Shown one piece after another: positions 1-9,629 of a stretch of DNA of 64,000 nt (the stretch's first letter is position 1; each line of letters opens with the position of its first letter). The stretch spans positions 1,089,001-1,153,000 of the forward strand of contig WPIO01000078.1 in the NCBI GenBank assembly GCA_009760855.2, in the 5' to 3' direction. The DNA comes from Cristatella mucedo. Lineage: Eukaryota > Bryozoa > Phylactolaemata > Cristatellidae. The notes under the pieces were generated by a model that made no database searches, was not told where the DNA came from, and saw only the letters and a list, made by a program, of their open reading frames with translations. A program made the translations under genes and the position numbers.

Positions 1-25
1 GGGCGCTATAAAAATGAATTATAGC
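1..25 (+). mobile_element. SINE A 3' tail, cut by the window edge
   Basis: GGGCGCTATAAAAATGAATT matches the end of the full SINE A copy at 6548-6695. Only the 3' arm of the tail hairpin and the terminal A/T-rich repeat are inside the window. Confidence 0.75.
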
Positions 26-69
26 AAAATGGAAGTGTAGGAAGTTAATGCCAGAATAGCCTACATCCG

Positions 70-150
70 TAAACAATAATAAAAATAATAACGTCTTTTT
101 GGATAGTGCCCTAAGAGAACCAAATCTCTATCAAGGCACTTTGCAAGAAA
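70..150 (-). mobile_element. LINE A/SINE A tail fragment with paired arm changes
   Basis: On the minus strand the hairpin arms read AGTGCC and GGGCACT instead of AGCGCC and GGGCGCT, still able to pair, with AT-rich tail repeats at 75-95. It may be the 3' end of either family. Confidence 0.7.
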
Positions 151-299
151 GAGGAGCAATAACACCAGGAGTTGATGACGTAGCACGGTTTTGTCCTTAA
201 ACAAGCATGCTAAAGCACGCAAGGAGACACTCAGATCCATTGGTTAGTATGGACCACTGGTTAGTAACATGCACGGAATCATACACAGCCGAGCAGCAA

Positions 300-1240
300 T
301 GATGACTGTAACTTCACTGCCCTGGTCCTACTCGATCTATCAGCCATCTTTACAACTATTGATCGCAACATCCTACTCAAGCGATTTAGAATGACGAATG
401 GTGTAGCAGATGATGTTCGGGCGTGATTCCAATCGTGCTCTGTCGGTCGTGTTCAACCCGTGTCGTCCCATCAAGCGGACCAGTCACCTACGGAGTTTCA
501 TGGGTGTCTGTTTCCAGTCCTTGTTGCCTGTTCTTCGTTTGTACTGAGCCTCTGGAGAAAGCGGTTCGGCCCATGGACTCTGCTGTCACTCCTACGCTGC
601 CGATATCCAGCTGTACTTGTCATTTATAATGCAATCAGCCGCGAGATAGAAAAACTGAATGCTTGCCTTTCAGACATTTGATCGTGAATGTCGGTCAATT
701 TTGTTAGCTTGACGACGGTTAAAACCAAACTCCTGTGCACAGGTTACCTCAAGCGAGCGACTAGAAGACTGCTAATCGGCAATTCTTGTCTAGTCCGAGT
801 TTGGGGACTGTCAACCGCGAAGGCCGGCTAAAAATCTTACGAGCTCTTCTGTCGATGCGGGACTTTGCTGTAATTCAGTTTTGGCCGGGCTACCGCAAAA
901 GCGATTGAGTCCAGTGGTGGAGCCATGGGCAGAGGGAGGGGGCATCAGCTCTCCCCCTCCCCCCCCCCCCTATAGAAGAAGCAGTGACCTGGGCCGCCCC
1001 TATACCTGCGGAGCCTCAACCCTGACGCGAAGAAATTATGTCCTACTTCCAATCGGCGAGCAACCTCCAAGCTAGCGTCGAATGAGCACACTGATTGTGC
1101 GCTATAATTTTTCATTACTTGCACCTATTGCCCCCTCTACATGAAAAGTTTGCCGATCTTGCCACACCCCTAGGTCCACCACTGATTAAGCCTCTGTAGC
1201 CGGTGATAATTAAGGCTGCAAGTGTAGTCATTCTGTTACA
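300..1240 (+). mobile_element. LINE B remnant with decayed reverse transcriptase, split by a hAT-like element
   Basis: Translation around 326-400 gives LVLLDLSAIFTTIDRNILLK, the RT motif A (family: [13 protein letters not shown]). Further on come VTYGVSWVSVSS (motif B region, cf. YGVSQGSVLGP), TEPLEKAVRP and NAISREIEKLNACLSDI, in shifting frames. At 880-911 SVLAGLPQKRLS matches the LINE B segment SLLAGLPKKATRP. After the insertion at 912-1184 the match continues (1185-1240, cf. MNMAARLV). Frameshifts and stops make it nonfunctional. Confidence 0.75.
912..1184. mobile_element. Nonautonomous hAT-like DNA element
   Basis: The left end is CAGTGGTGGAGCCATGGG. The right end, reverse-complemented, is CAGTGGTGGACCTAGGG, so the termini are inverted repeats beginning CAGTGGTGGA as in many hAT elements. 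The 8 bases before (ATTGAGTC) and after (ATTAAGCC) match at 6 of 8, an aged 8-bp target duplication typical of hAT. The 273-bp body contains a G-run then C-run stretch near 940-972 and no transposase. Confidence 0.75.
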
Positions 1241-1369
1241 GCTTAGCCCCCATCATATTAGTATTAGTATTTCCATTATTATTACCACAATTATCAGATC
1301 GCTCATTAAGAAGTAAGCAGACGCGGCGAATACGAAACTTCCGTTAGCTTACGCTTCGGCTGCCGCAGC

Positions 1370-1480
1370 CAATAATAATAATATTAATAATACATTTGCA
1401 TAGCGCCATCAGAGAATTTACTCTCTTTCTAGGCACTGTACATATGCTGCAAAGGAAGCACGGTCGAATGGTGAGTATTG
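1370..1480 (-). mobile_element. LINE A 3' tail
   Basis: (AAT)n followed by TAGCGCCATCAGAGAATTTA, CTCTCTTTCTAGGCACT and TGCTGCAAAGGAAGCACG, the minus-strand form of the LINE A end. Confidence 0.8.
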
Positions 1481-1639
1481 GCGTTCTCGACGACAGCAGC
1501 CAAGGTACTCTTCTACGCGGCCAGGCACTCTCCTTGCCGCGGCCATTTAGTTAGCTCCCGCTCAGTAACCTCAGTAACCTAGGCAACGCTTCGCTTTCCC
1601 TTCCGCACATGCACACGCACACGCCCACACTAATGCCTA

Positions 1640-3010
1640 CCGACTGTCTACGACCGCACTTTTCCCGCTCACGACGACCAAAGCGCGGCCGCGTCGCGAT
1701 ACCGAGCGAGGACCGCTCGCCGGTGGCGCCGAGCTTTCGCGCCACGCCTCTCTACCTGAAGCGGTCGCTCTGACCGCGCCGCCACCGCGCCGCCGCGCCG
1801 CCGCGCCGCCCCTTTTCTTTCGATTTGCAGCAGCCTCGCAGCGGCAATCGGAAGGCGCTCGCCATTGGACAGGCGTTCGCGAGCGTCTGGCGCTCGCCGC
1901 CGCGGTCTTTCGCCGTAGGCGCGGGTCGTGGGCAAGCCCACTTCCGGATTGCAGGGGGCGATCAGCGTCGACGGCGCGCTCGCACGGTCTGCGACGCATC
2001 GGCTGCGACGGAAGCGCCGACAGCAGCGGAGACGGTGGTGGCGTTGGCAGGGGCGGCGGCGGCGGCGGCCAGGAGCCGCTCGCTCCGGAGGCAGGCCAGC
2101 GTTGCCGACTGAGCAAACCCACTAGCAGCTACCAAAAGTCGGCAGTACGCGGGGCAGGTGGCCCCGGGGGGGGGGGTCAAGTGCTCGGGAGCGCTTCCCC
2201 GGCCGGCGCGGCTGAGGGAAGGCCGGCTGCTCCGCGACTAGCGGAGGACGCGCACCCTCGGGGGCCAGATGTCGATGTCGTCGAGCGGTTCGGGCGCGTC
2301 GGAACGTGTCGACGACGCGCCGACGACGCGGGCGGCGAGCGCGCGCCGGTCGAGGCTGATCGGCCAGCTCGCTCGCAACGACCAACGCCGACCCCACCCG
2401 CCCGCCGGCCACCGGCGGGGCCAACGGCCGCCGCCGGCGCCACTCCCCTCGGCTCGCCGCCGCGCTCTGTCGACCCTCGCTGAGGCGGCGGCGTTAACGG
2501 GGGGGGGGAGGGTGGGTGTGGGTGAGGAGGCGTCGGTCGCGTGCGCGCGGTAGCGCGAAGCGTGATGATACAGCTCACCTTCGCGGCCTCGGCGGGTGCG
2601 TGCGGCGCAGGCGCGCGCGACGCTGCGACCCCGCAGCAGCAGAGGGCACGTCGCCTACGGCGAGCCGTGCGAGGGTCTGGCCAGCCTTTCTTAGCGGAAG
2701 ACCTTGTGAGCCGCTACTCGGCCGACCTATAATTGCTATTGTGCCCCTCCGTGGGGCAGAGGAGGCCCATTGGAGAGGCGCCCTGCCAGCATTGTTCGCG
2801 CGGGTCGGTGCCCACAAAGCGAGCGGCCGGCCGCGCCGCGCAGCCGGCAAAGAGGCTGCAACGTGCGAGTTTAATGATTCTAAATAGGCGAGCTCGCAAA
2901 TAGAGAAAACGCCGTGCATGTCAAGAGCCCCCGACGGTCCGCAACGCTCGAGCGCGCCACACCGGCGGTCGCGAGACGTGGCGGGGAGCGAGGCCGCGGT
3001 CCCCCTCCCC
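1640..3010. promoter_or_regulatory. CpG-rich island, possible promoter
   Basis: About 1.4 kb of very GC- and CpG-rich sequence stands out sharply from its AT-richer flanks, with G-runs at 2165-2176 and 2500-2509. Open frames are present on all six frames but encode only Arg/Ala/Pro/Ser-rich peptides, as expected from base composition. I recognise no protein. The composition fits a CpG-island promoter or a 5' exon. No TATA or initiator was assigned. Confidence 0.45.
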
Positions 3011-3159
3011 TCAACTGACAATGGCTGGCGTCGTCTGCGCCAATATCCGGGCACGTGAACCTTTCGCTTGCGGCTTACGCACAACGCGCAGGAACGCGTC
3101 TCCCTCGGTAAGTCCGATAAGCCGTGCATACTATGCGGTGTCAAAGGCCTCGGCGACAT

Positions 3160-3262
3160 TGGAATTTATCATTACTTACACTGCTAATCAAACGAGTCGG
3201 TTCGTTTGCTGGTTTTAAGAAGAACGCCGTATTCCGAAAATCTCTTAAATTAGCGCTCCAGT
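3160..3262. other. Unassigned spacer
   Basis: No recognised feature between the CpG-rich region and the LINE A copy. Confidence 0.4.
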
Positions 3263-3645
3263 GGGCTTAATCGTCTGCAACTGGTGCAGCACTGAGCAGC
3301 TCGTCTGGTCTGTATCGCGCGCGAAAACGCCATTGCTGCTACGTCACGCCACTCCTGCCAGAGCTTCGCTGGCTCTGCCGATCAGGCGTCGAATCAATTT
3401 CAAGGTTCTCCATACGGCGCGCAGGTCGCTTCACTCGCTCTAGTCCGCCTACATATGCGGCCTCCTCGCTCCTTCAGTACTCTCTCTCTCTCCTTCAGTA
3501 CTCTCTCGCTCCTTCAGTACTCTCTCTCTCTCTCGCTCCTTCAGTACTCTCTCTCTCTCTCGCTCCTTCAGTACTCTCTCTCTCTCGCTCCTTCAGTACT
3601 CTCTCTCTCTCTCGCTCCTTCAGTACTCTCTCTCTCGCTCCTTCA

Positions 3646-3714
<69 letters not shown>

Positions 3715-4140
3715 CCTTCAGTACTCTCTCTCTCTCTCGCTCCTTCAGTACTCTCGCTCCACTCACTCCTCCGCATCTCCGTCATCTCGCCGTCCCTGAC
3801 GCGAAATTGAAATCAATTGACGATCGAGCTGTCAGCTCGTGTACGCCGAAAGTCTGGAACTCACTTTCGCCGCCGCGGTCACTACCTGCTAAGACTTTGC
3901 GCCATTCAAATTTTCGCCTATTGACGCACAGACGTCAGCTGTCCTTTTGCCCCAGTGAACTCGCCCGTTCTGCTCCACGATCCACGGCCTCAGCGAGACA
4001 CTCGTTTGCCTTTGCGTGTTTGATGCCGTGCATGTCACCAAACCACCATGATGTATTACCTTGCAGTGAGTTGTAAAGCTCCCGGATAGAGATTTAGTTC
4101 TATTAGCGTGCTACGCAACCTAGTGTTATTATTATTCTTA
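3262..4140 (+). mobile_element. LINE A copy interrupted by a CT minisatellite
   Basis: 3383-3440 encodes RRINFKVLHTARRSLHSL (family: [21 protein letters not shown]). 3836-3870 encodes SSCTPKVWNSLS (family: SSYAPKAWNSLP). The 3' end has AAAGCTCCCGGATAGAGATT, TAGTTCTATTAGCGTGCTAC and TTATTATTATT at 4072-4138, a diverged hairpin tail. The region between the two ORF blocks is replaced by the tandem array at 3468-3757. Confidence 0.75.
3468..3757 (+). repeat. CT-rich minisatellite, unit CGCTCCTTCAGTA plus (CT)n
   Basis: About ten copies of CGCTCCTTCAGTA separated by (CT) tracts of varying length, including a pure (CT)n of about 60 bases at 3650-3711. Open frames across it on both strands (SLSLLQYS and EREREST peptides) are products of the repeat. 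Confidence 0.95.
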
Positions 4141-5350
4141 AATTTATCGCTACGACACGCTCCAGCGCAGTGCTGCTTTGGGAACATATCTAGTTTCCAA
4201 CTGACCGTCTGTAGCATTAAAGATGCCTGCACTAGCATTTAAGTTTGGAGGAATTTGGCCCGTCCTATATGACATGTATATATGGCATACTTGTACGTGG
4301 TCTTCTTGGAGAGTTTGGATTCGAGCCATGCTGTTTGGCAGTATGCTCCGCGAAGCGTTCTACGGCTGCCGCGTTCATGCCGCTGCCTTCTGAGGACGTG
4401 CATTACGTGCTATAGTTTATAGTTGGCTTCCACGACCATTCGGAGCAGATTCCTTCTAGGGATTTCTTTTTCGCTGCCGTAATTGCAAATTGCAGTTTGC
4501 TATTTGATCTTCATCAATGCAAACCGTGGCTTTATCTAGTTAGCTTGGCAGCTGGGCGTCGCTTGTTCTACCCTTAGCTTCAAGTCTCACTCTTCTTTTC
4601 TATCGGCTATTTCTTGCACTCTCGTGCTACTATTACCTGTCCTTGCGCTAGTGCTACAGGCCAGGTGTAGCGGCTTCGACCTCCGGGCAGAACTAAGCCG
4701 CCGAAAGCAGCACGACGCTCGTAATGTTGCAAGTCCCAGCCGAGCTGACAAATACTGGCTACGAGGCTCGGAGGAGCAGCGGAATTGCGGCGGCTAGTGT
4801 CTTGTCGACGCGGCCCCAATGCACGCAGCTATGGCTGCCGCGGAGCAGCGGCAGAACGCAGCAGAAACGACGAGCGCCCGCGACCTTGAGCTGAACAGTC
4901 CGTATCCATAGGGTAGAGAAGTTAATTCGACAACGACGACGACGAAGACGGTGACGATGAGGGCCACAGGCGTCCAACGGCGGCCATGACGTGCAACCAG
5001 CCGCTCTAATACGCCTCGCGGCCTAAAGCTGAATCCGCTGAACTGCTCAGGTACCAACTGACTGCCTATTTCGAGGCTTCGGCTTTCAGGCTGCTTTAAC
5101 CGCAGACTATCCGCTCCCAGCCACTAATAATAATAATCCTGTAATCCAGGAGCCCAAAATGGCGAATGCTCGCCCGTGGTCTGGCTGATTTAGCGTGCCG
5201 TTTCCGTGCTTGAGGGAATTCTGGACTAGTGCAGCTACCGATAGCAAGCGGAATGGAGCGATGCGTGCGAAGGAACGAGGCCTCGAAGCGCAGGATCGGC
5301 CTCGATCTCGTGCGACGACTGCGGCAGCCATCGCTGCAGATGGCTGCTTG
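4141..5350. other. Unassigned stretch, partly CpG-rich
   Basis: No gene or repeat family recognised. A mildly GC-rich patch at 4790-5030 with GACGACGACG-type triplets gives open frames without resemblance to known proteins. Confidence 0.4.
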
Positions 5351-5359
5351 CTTTTTCGC

Positions 5360-5668
5360 AGATCGCTTGAGATACGGGGCAATGAGGTACGCAGCTTAAA
5401 GACCGTTGGCGACAGAAGCTTTAGCTCTGCAGGTCCTAGGCTGTGGAACTCGCTTCCACAGTTCTTACGCATCGACAACTACTCTCCTGCTGCCGGCTAT
5501 GGCTCATCCTTTTCAGCGGTCCTGAGCTGCTACTTCCATGCCACTAACTACCTCAACTGCTCTCCTGACTCTGCTATGCTTCCCAGTTTCTCTTTGCTGC
5601 GTGAGACGAAGTCTGTTGGCTACCGAATGCGTACCGAAGGCCGCTTAGGCTGCGAGTGCGCTGTACTA
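5360..5668 (+). mobile_element. LINE B copy, left part
   Basis: Encodes SLKTVGDRSFSSAGPRLWNS then LPQFLR and on to the family end near GCECAV. It is cut at 5668 by a LINE A insertion and resumes at 6220. Confidence 0.85.
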
Positions 5669-6219
5669 ACAGTCAAGCAACGGATTGACTTCAAGGTTTT
5701 GTCGCTCACTTTTAGGTCCCTTCATTCTATGGCTCCAGCCTATCTCTCAGATATACTCCCCCCATCAGGCCAAGCATCGTACCACCCACTTTTCGGAATC
5801 CAACAGTCTACAAATACCCCGAACAAACCTCAAATTCTTTGGAGACCGTGCATTTAGTTCATACGCTCCCAAAGCCTGGAACTCCCTCCCGACCTACGTC
5901 AGAACATCCCCTGACCTGACCACATTTAAAAAGAATTTAAAAAAACACCTATTTAGGACAGCATTTAGTGGGTCCCTGTGATTCGTCCTTGATGTGCTTA
6001 TGCGTGCTGACACTGTGCATGCTGCCACTAACCACATTTGCATGCTGACCCTGTGCATGTCACCCCTAACCATGTTACTCATGTTTTTTGTCTATCAAGC
6101 ATGATTTTACTCACCATTCAATTGCATTTCCCTTTGCAGCAAATGTAAAGCGCCTAGAGAGAGATTAAGTTCTCTGAGGGCGCTTTATCAAGTGCATTTG
6201 TGTTATTATTATTATTATT
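5669..6219 (+). mobile_element. 5'-truncated LINE A inserted into LINE B
   Basis: Begins inside the ORF at [20 protein letters not shown], passes FGDRAFSSYAPKAWNSLPTY and FKKNLKKHLFRTAFSGSL, and ends with GCAAATGTAAAGCGCCTAGA, the hairpin and (TTA)n at 6203-6220. The LINE B sequence on both sides is continuous, so this insertion is younger. Confidence 0.9.
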
Positions 6220-6310
6220 ACAAAACTCTCATGCGTAACACCCATATGGTCTTTATGACTTTGTGGAGTTACAGACGGAGATACATTACAATACATTACA
6301 TTGCAGCAAT
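6220..6310 (+). mobile_element. LINE B 3' end, right part of the split copy
   Basis: CAAAACTCTCATGCGTAACA and TTGTGGAGTTACAGACGGAG followed by ATACATTACA repeats, the standard LINE B 3' terminus, directly after the LINE A tail. Confidence 0.85.
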
Positions 6311-6547
6311 GCGCTACTGCCGAGCCATCAGATCTCTTCGCACGCTTGTCAGCGCGCGAAGCTTGTTGTGACCCAGCCCCCATCCCCTCATAGATCGAGC
6401 GCCCGACGGTCACGTAAGAGTCGCGTCTCGCGTAGCAGCTTGACGCGGCACCTATTATGCAAGGGAGTGAGCCTATTTGCATGTACTTTGAGGACATTCT
6501 GCGATTGCCGAACTGACAGTTCGTCCGCACGAGCGAACTACCCAGCC

Positions 6548-6695
6548 GAGCTGGTTTGGTCCAGCGGTTAAGGTGCTCGCCCCGACCGAGGTCTGACTGA
6601 GGTCGTGGGCTCGAGCCCCGAGGCACATGTGAAGCGCCTGAATAGAGATTAAGTTCTCTTGGGGCGCTATAAAAATGAATTATATATAAAAATGA
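6548..6695 (+). mobile_element. SINE A, full-length tRNA-derived copy
   Basis: The head has an A-box-like TGGTCCAGCGGTTAAGG and a B-box-like GGGCTCGAGCCCC (pol III promoter). The tail at 6633-6668 pairs AGCGCCT with GGGGCGCT around AGAGATTAAGTTCTCT. It ends with AAAAATGAATTATATATA direct repeats. The tail is the same as that of LINE A. This is the clearest copy. Confidence 0.9.
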
Positions 6696-6719
6696 ATTAT
6701 ATATAATCGATTTTGGCTT

Positions 6720-7440
6720 ACGTCAAGAACGCGTTGCCCTTCGGCCTGGTGATAAATCTGACGAGCGCCGATCCTACTTTACAGACTGCTCCTTTCTTCA
6801 GGAGTGCCAGCGACTGTTTGAGTTTCGTTGCAAGTAAGCGAAACTATGGATCATGGGTCAAAGCTAATGACAGTCTCTCAAGAGTCTCTTTCACTAGGTT
6901 TCCTGAGCTTTTTTGAACGAATTTCATTTATGCGACACAGTTTCGGTAGCGCAGCACAAAGGTCACTTCGCGGTCCCTGTCCTCGGCCGCACGAGCTCGA
7001 CAATTCGCACGCTTATGCTGTGACGGTTTATTAGCAATGCCATATGATCGCAAGCGATTTAAATGACATTCTGAACGAAATGACGAACGACGGACGCTGG
7101 CGTTATGACTCACCTGCCGCTAGACTTCTTTGCCACCTCCGACACCGAAGATGGCGGACCGCTCTATTAACCCAAAAAAAAGTGTCCAGTTGACTTGATT
7201 GGTTGCCAGCTACCATAGCTTCCTCTAACCGCTTGAAGATACCAAGCAAGACGAGGCATGATTGCTAAGCTGCAGTGACGTAGCAGCGAAGTAGTTAAAT
7301 GGCAGATTCTTTCGACGTTAGCGCCCGAGGGTGAGTCCAATGTGAATAATATAGTACCCAAATAAGCGCCATACTTAGCAACGTAGCGCCAGCGCCAGCC
7401 TCAGAGCAGTTTTAGCGTGAACAAGAACTGCTCGGCGGGA
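6720..7440. other. Unassigned stretch
   Basis: No gene, repeat family or strong composition bias recognised. Confidence 0.4.
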
Positions 7441-7545
7441 AATAATAACAATAATAATAATAATATTGCACTTGATAAAGCGCCCTCAGAGAACTTAATC
7501 TCTTTCTAGGCGCTTTACATTTGCTGCAAAGTGATACGCAATAGA
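7441..7545 (-). mobile_element. LINE A 3' tail
   Basis: (AAT)n then GCACTTGATAAAGCGCCCTC, AGAGAACTTAATCTCTTTC, TAGGCGCTTTACATTTGCTG. Heavily 5'-truncated. Confidence 0.9.
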
Positions 7546-7890
7546 ATAGAAAAAAGGGAAAAACTCCGTTGTCCTGGAGCAGTGAGTCAGAGAGGAGCAC
7601 AAGTGTGGTTAGAGAGCAAGAGCTTAGGCGCGAGCCAGGAAGCTCTGGGACTTCGGCTGCGGTGACTCGACCTTTAGAATTGGTCTGCCATCCGCGGGAG
7701 CGGCTGATGGATGTTGGATGGCGTGTCAACCTCGGCCATCCAAAGAGAATCGTCTGCAACCTTCTCGGCATTCATGATGGACGGGGTTGCTCATTCGGCG
7801 GTCGAGCGACGGTATTAATTCCCTACCGTAATGGCCCACGGTGACGGGCCCAATACCACTAAGCTCTTGCCCCATTGACTCGATTAGGTA
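7546..7890. other. Unassigned stretch
   Basis: A 91-codon frame is open on the plus strand (7569-7844) but has no recognisable domain. Confidence 0.4.
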
Positions 7891-7895
7891 TTGAA

Positions 7896-8035
7896 TTATT
7901 ATAAATATTATTATATATAATTGTTATAATAATTATTATATTTATTATTATAATATAATTATTATATATAATAATTATATATTATATATAATTATTATAA
8001 ATATTATTATAAATATTAGGTATTTTATTTTATTA
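7896..8035. repeat. AT-rich low-complexity tract
   Basis: Almost pure A/T with recurring ATTATTATA and TATATAATTATT words. Confidence 0.95.
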
Positions 8036-8349
8036 GGTATTGAACAGCAGCGCGACGCTCGCTCGCTCAGGGCTCCAGCTCTCTCTCTCTCTCTCTCTCT
8101 TCGGCTTCGTTTCGACGCCGTCGCCGGTAGTTGCCGGACTCGGTTCTCCGACAGCGAGGCAGGCCTGGTGAGCTGTTCACCGGCGTTTGACGGGCCCGGA
8201 CGAGGGAACGTCGGGAGGATTCGGTGGACGCCGCCGAATACGGTCGTATAGCGCCCGCGCTCGCATTTTGCGTTTGCGTTTCGTGTGCGCGCGCGCACGC
8301 ACCTGGTTCCGGCATAGGGATTTGCCGATGCGAACTGGATGTAGCTTGG
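8036..8349. other. CpG-rich patch with a short (CT)n
   Basis: Contains (CT)n at 8083-8100, a CpG-rich run to 8300 and GCGCGCGCACGCAC. No coding resemblance. Confidence 0.5.
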
Positions 8350-8618
8350 TAGTTTAGTGTGCGAGAAATTCCTGCCTTTACCGCGGAAGTGGAACCCTAG
8401 TTCTCCAATCGGCGTCTAGGCCCCGGTCGTTCGGACTCCTCCCGTCTATTTGGGTCGTGGCCCACTGGACGTACGTAGGTAGCCTAAGTTCGGGGACGCA
8501 TTTCCCCGCCCCCCGCCCGCAAGAGCGCTCGGTGTGGTGTGTGAGGAATTCCTGTCTTCACGTTGGAAGCGGAGCCCCATTCTCCAGTCGTGGTTTCCGG
8601 TTCCGGTTCGGTCATACG
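8350..8618. repeat. Tandem duplication of about 185 bp, first unit and left part of the second
   Basis: GCGAGAAATTCCTGCCTTTA near 8361 recurs as GTGAGGAATTCCTGTCTTCA near 8541, with aligned GGAAGTGGAACCCTAG and GGAAGCGGAGCCCCAT following. GGTAGCCTAAGTTCGGGGAC near 8478 recurs at 9552 beyond the LINE B insertion. Unit two is thus split by the LINE. Confidence 0.75.
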
Positions 8619-9533
8619 ATACAATAAAACTGCTGCTCATAGGACACCCTAAACGTGTGGCTGGATTAAAAAGCTTTGCACTTCTAATAGGTAATGCTGT
8701 TGTGAGACCATCACAACGTGATCGAAATTTAGATGTTGTTTGCGACAGCTGCATTAATTTTAAAAGCTTCATTCAGAAGACTGCTTCTACAGCTAGCCAT
8801 CACGTTCGATCCCTATCTAAGATTAGGAGGTGTCTCCCACAGTGGCGTGCAAAAGATTTAACCAGCTCCTTAGTTCGGTCTTGGCTTGATTATTGTAATT
8901 CCCTTTTGGCTGGGCTACCAAAGAAAGCAACTAGGCCACTGCAGCTGACTATGAATATGGCTGCAAGACTAGTTTTCAAGTCCCGGAGGTTTGAGCACGT
9001 GTCTCCTTTGCTAAAAGAGCCAGGATGGTTGCCGGCTGATCAACGGATACAGAGCAAAGTTCTTGAGCTGACCCACAAGGCCCGCCACAGCTTGGCTCCT
9101 TCCTACCTAGCTGAACTGCTGCATCAGTTTCAGCCTGTTCGCGCCCTCAGGTCCTGTGTGGAAAATAAAATAGCTTTCTCATTCCTCCGCTTAAAGACAG
9201 TTGGCGACAGAAGCTTTAGCTCTGCAGGTCCTAGACTGTGGAACTCGCTTCCACAATTCTTACGCAACGACAACTACACTCCTGCTGCCGACTATGGCTC
9301 ATCCTTTTCAGCGGTCCTGAGCTGCTACTTCTATGCACTCACCACCTAAACTTCTCTCCTGACTCTGCTATGCTTCCCACTTTCTCTTCGTTGCGTGAGA
9401 CAGAGTCTGTTGGGTACCGAATGCTTACCGAAAGCCGCTTAGGCTGTGAGTGCGCTATACAAGACTCTCCTGCGTAACACCCACATGGTCTTTATGGCGG
9501 TGTGGATTAAACAGACGGAGATACATTACAATT
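8619..9533 (+). mobile_element. LINE B copy with a long open C-terminal RT/ORF2 remnant
   Basis: An open frame of 8534-9349 (271 codons; LINE-derived from about 8619) reads IKLLLIGHPKRVAGLKSF (family: DDKTEVLLIG), a DVVCDSCINFKSFI segment, LDYCNSLLAGLPKKATRPLQ, NMAARLVFKSRRFEHVSPLL, WLPADQRIQSKVLELTHKAR and TVGDRSFSSAGPRLWNSLPQ. This is the RT thumb and C-terminal domain of L2/CR1-group LINEs. It is 5'-truncated and lacks the catalytic RT motifs. The 3' end is GAGATACATTACA at 9520-9532. Confidence 0.88.
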
Positions 9534-9625
9534 CCCCCAAAATAGACCTAGGTAGCCTAATTGTGGGGACGCATTTCCCCCGAAAGAGTGCTTGTGCTGT
9601 TGAGAGCCTGCGCGGAGTGTCGAGG
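9534..9625. repeat. Right part of the second duplicated unit after the LINE B insertion
   Basis: CTAGGTAGCCTAATTGTGGG, GACGCATTTCCCCCGAAAG match 8478-8520 of the first unit. Confidence 0.7.
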
Positions 9626-9629
9626 TAAA

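Noticed and set aside
1637-2887. Many overlapping long ORFs in the CpG-rich region
   Set aside because: Open in nearly all frames because stop codons are rare at this base composition; no conserved motif.
3455-3799. Ser/Leu-rich and Arg/Glu-rich ORFs
   Set aside because: Products of the CT/GA minisatellite on both strands.
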